Source: JAKAWQ01 sp035503055 (GTDB lineage Bacteria > Pseudomonadota > Alphaproteobacteria > Acetobacterales > Acetobacteraceae). From it: DNA of 26,253 bases. The stretch covers positions 1 through 26,253 of the forward strand of contig DATJTV010000347.1 in the NCBI GenBank assembly GCA_035503055.1, given 5' to 3'. Both the position numbers and the translations under genes were made by a program. Shown here in pieces: positions 24,603-26,253 of this stretch. Within the stretch, counting starts at the first letter, position 1, and every line of letters starts with the position of its first letter. The notes below the pieces were generated by a model, which was not told the origin of the DNA, ran no database searches, and was given only the letters and a program-made list of their open reading frames with translations.

Positions 24603-24716
24603 CGCCGCTTCGTGATACGATTGCGTTCGCGGCAATTTCCCGACACGCCGGAGAGGGGACCCGCGGCTGCAAGTCCGGTCTGGACCCTGCGGGCGGCACG
24701 TTGGAGGAAACGCGCG

Positions 24717-25442
24717 ATGACGAGAACCGCGATGCGGGCGATGTGCGCGGCAGGCGGCCTGCTCGCGGCAGTCTCGTGCCCGGCACGGGCGCAGACGGTG
24801 GTCATCACGACCAACGGATCGACCGTCATCGTCAACGGCCACGTCGTTTCGGGCGGCAACGCGACGGTCGCCAAGGGCCCGATCCGGACGGAGGAGCGCG
24901 CGGAGCCGGCATACTCGGGCATCCGTGTGGACGCGCCGGCGGACGTTACCTTCTCGCCATCGGCGAAATCGCAAGTGACGGTCACCGCCCCCGCGGACAT
25001 TCTCCCGCTCATCGAGACCGACGTGAACGGCGGCACGCTGGTGATCGGGCTCAAGGGCTCGGTCGTTCTTTCCTCGCCGATCGTCGTTGCGGCGACCGGC
25101 CCGGGCCTCAATGCGATCGCGCTCGCCGGGGCCGGCACCGTGAAGGCCGCGGGACTTTCCGGCCCGGCACTCGATATTTCCCTCGCCGGCTCGGGAGCGG
25201 TGGCGGCCAACGGCACCGTGGAGCAGGTCGCGATCCGCCTCACCGGCTCGGGCGACGTGGACGTCGCTTCGATCCGGGCCGCTTCGGTTCGCGGCCTGAT
25301 CGCCGGCTCGGGCAGCATTCGCGCCTTTGCGCGCGACAGCGTCGATGCCCGGATCACCGGCTCCGGTGAGTTCATCGTCTCCGGCAACCCCCCGCAACGG
25401 GCGAGCAGTGTCTCCGGATCCGGAGAGATCCTCTTTCGGTAG
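24717..25442 (+). CDS. Secreted DUF2807 (GIN domain) protein with GSG repeats
   Basis: The 241-residue protein begins with a Sec signal (MTRTAMRAMCAAGGLLAAVS, cleavage after ARA near residue 25). AYSGIRVDAPADVTFSPS followed by VTVTAPADILPLIETDV is the usual DUF2807 opening ('f..i.v.g..dv.v..g....v.v.a....l..i...v'). The C-terminal half is a beta-helix-like run in which LAGAG, LAGSG, LTGSG, IAGSG, ITGSG and VSGSG recur every 18-20 residues. The family is thought to be an envelope adhesin-like or structural domain; no enzymatic activity is known to me. ATG 24717 follows TTGGAGGAAA. It appears to be a single-gene unit behind kdoO. Confidence 0.88.
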   Translation: MTRTAMRAMCAAGGLLAAVSCPARAQTVVITTNGSTVIVNGHVVSGGNATVAKGPIRTEERAEPAYSGIRVDAPADVTFSPSAKSQVTVTAPADILPLIETDVNGGTLVIGLKGSVVLSSPIVVAATGPGLNAIALAGAGTVKAAGLSGPALDISLAGSGAVAANGTVEQVAIRLTGSGDVDVASIRAASVRGLIAGSGSIRAFARDSVDARITGSGEFIVSGNPPQRASSVSGSGEILFR

Positions 25443-25629
25443 GATCAACGGCCCTCCGTCCAAGGAGCGAGGCAATCGCGCGTTGCTCAATCGCAATAAT
25501 CGGATTTACAGATGTTTCATATTCTTTTTCGAAATCGACTCATTACCATCAATTAATCCGGTAAAGCTTGCCTTGCGCAGTCCGAGCCTCGACATTTGTC
25601 CAATCACAATTGAGAGAGGGTTCCCTTCG
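25443..25629. other. AT-rich intergenic spacer, probable promoter region
   Basis: This 187-base gap is markedly richer in A/T than its surroundings, most clearly at 25480-25620. It contains a short repeat TTACC...GGTAA around an AATTAAT core and, at its end, a purine tract GAGAGAGGG (25611-25619) that can serve as ribosome site for the next gene. It probably holds that gene's promoter; I cannot fix -35/-10 boxes. Confidence 0.45.
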
Positions 25630-26037
25630 ATGCCCTGCGCTCGAGGGAAGGATGGAAGATCGGTTCGGGGCACGGGGCCCGGCTGGTATGCGATGATCCG
25701 GCGGGCTGCGCTGGGCGCGGCCGTCATCGGCGCCTTTCTCTTGCCCGCCGCCGCACCGGCCAGCGACCGCAGCATCGCGACCACCGATCTGGCCACAGTG
25801 GCGGACAGCGCTGCCATCGGCGGAATGACGCCGAGCGTAATGCCCGTCAGCGCGACCCCGGTCAGCGACGCGGAACTCGCAACCGAGGAGGCGAAAGGCC
25901 TTCCCGAGCCCGAGGCTTCTGTGGCTCAGCCCGCGCCGCCGCCGCGGGTGATCCTGTGGGACGAGATCGACCGGCCCGGTGGCTGGTCGCCGACCGGCAA
26001 CGGCGCCACGGTCGTCACGATCACGGGCGGCCCTTAA
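25630..26037 (+). CDS. Small secreted protein of unknown function
   Basis: I do not recognise this 135-residue product. It has a hydrophobic signal-like stretch (AALGAAVIGAFLLPAAAPAS) about 25-45 residues in, then a low-complexity Ala/Thr/Pro/Val region with paired PVSATPVS, a Pro run QPAPPPRV, and a C-terminus with ILWDEIDRPGGW, then a Gly/Thr-rich end. ATG 25630 has GAGAGAGGG about 10 bases upstream. ATG 25693 would give a more ordinary signal peptide (MIRRAALGAAV) but lacks a visible ribosome site. The AT-rich upstream DNA and unknown family suggest a lineage-specific gene. It converges with the sulfotransferase gene; their stop codons share TTAA. Confidence 0.6.
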   Translation: MPCARGKDGRSVRGTGPGWYAMIRRAALGAAVIGAFLLPAAAPASDRSIATTDLATVADSAAIGGMTPSVMPVSATPVSDAELATEEAKGLPEPEASVAQPAPPPRVILWDEIDRPGGWSPTGNGATVVTITGGP

Positions 26038-26253
26038 GGACTGGCCCGGAGCGCATCCGCCGGCGCGTCGTCGAGCAGCTCCCGTAGCTCGCCGAGCCAG
26101 GGTTCGTAGCGGCGCCAGCGCCCGACAGAGCTCGCATAGACCGGCTGGCGGACCTGCCACATGCTCGCGGTACTCACCAAACGGCGATTCCGCTCCGGCG
26201 CAAGGCAGGCCTCGTCCCAGGGCAGCCCGAGAAAGGCGATCAGCCGCCTCGTC
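26034..26253 (-). CDS. Sulfotransferase family protein (TPR-type), C-terminal end (truncated by window)
   Basis: Seventy-two codons in one minus-strand frame end at a TAA at 26034-26036. They read RLIAFLGLPWDEACLAPE, then RLVSTASMWQVRQPVYASS and VGRWRRYEPWLGELRELL. This is the familiar C-terminal signature of bacterial sulfotransferases that often carry N-terminal TPR repeats (the 'GLpWe.aCL', 'T.S..QVRqP.y..s.grWr.Y' pattern). The catalytic PAPS-binding part lies beyond the window. These enzymes move sulfate from PAPS to proteins or glycans, here unknown. An overlapping longer frame on the same strand (25549-26160) is a shadow. Confidence 0.85.
   Translation of the reverse strand, partial: TRRLIAFLGLPWDEACLAPERNRRLVSTASMWQVRQPVYASSVGRWRRYEPWLGELRELLDDAPADALRASP

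Noticed and set aside
25240..25440. Repeated GGCTCGG-like stretches, considered as a DNA tandem array or CRISPR
   Set aside because: They encode the GSG turns of the GIN-domain protein; spacing is by protein repeat and there are no conserved direct repeats with unique spacers.
25549..26160. 203-codon minus-strand frame at the right end
   Set aside because: The sulfotransferase signature is read in a neighbouring minus-strand frame, and most of this frame lies opposite the small secreted protein.

Overview
The window is very GC-rich (about 70% by eye). Genes are tightly packed, with many ATGA/GTGA start-stop overlaps and several GTG starts. Intergenic DNA is short and in two places consists of structured, palindrome-rich repeats. 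Together with a Kdo hydroxylase, a TPR-type sulfotransferase end, two ABC uptake systems and a PhyH/aldolase catabolic set, this suggests an alphaproteobacterium, probably Acetobacteraceae/Rhodospirillales-like. The lineage is an inference. I see no rRNA, tRNA, IS element, phage or CRISPR array.

Region 1 (2-6371, + strand): a peptide-uptake operon. It holds the 3' end of an M20 peptidase, a twin-arginine SBP_bac_5 binding protein, DppB- and DppC-type permeases, a fused DppD-DppF ATPase and a second M20-family protein. Most junctions overlap by 4-8 bases. The second M20 protein has lost several expected metal ligands. The operon ends in a block of four consecutive hairpins.

Region 2 (6492-16568): a small-molecule catabolic district. 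An HpcH/HpaI aldolase (-) diverges from a PhyH dioxygenase, a DUF1932 dehydrogenase and an amidohydrolase (+). A spermidine/putrescine-type ABC importer follows: two permeases and a binding protein on -, and the ATPase divergent on +. A CocE/NonD serine hydrolase sits directly behind the ATPase. The substrate cannot be read from the sequence.

Region 3 (16552-20316, - strand): a translationally coupled trio, transcribed as MFS transporter, then a 611-residue fusion of a degenerate metallophosphoesterase domain with a radical SAM domain, then NnrU. This is the best candidate here for an undescribed system.

Region 4 (20396-24565): mostly envelope and lipid functions. It contains a TVP38/VTT membrane protein, a 142-base repeat whose two ends supply the stop codons of both flanking genes, a CDP-diacylglycerol diphosphatase, a DUF3445 (HODM-like) haem protein, a CX5R phosphatase and a Kdo hydroxylase.

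Region 5 (24566-26253): a secreted GIN-domain (DUF2807) protein, an unusually AT-rich 187-base spacer, a small unrecognised secreted protein, and the C-terminal end of a sulfotransferase on the minus strand whose stop codon shares a TTAA with its convergent neighbour.
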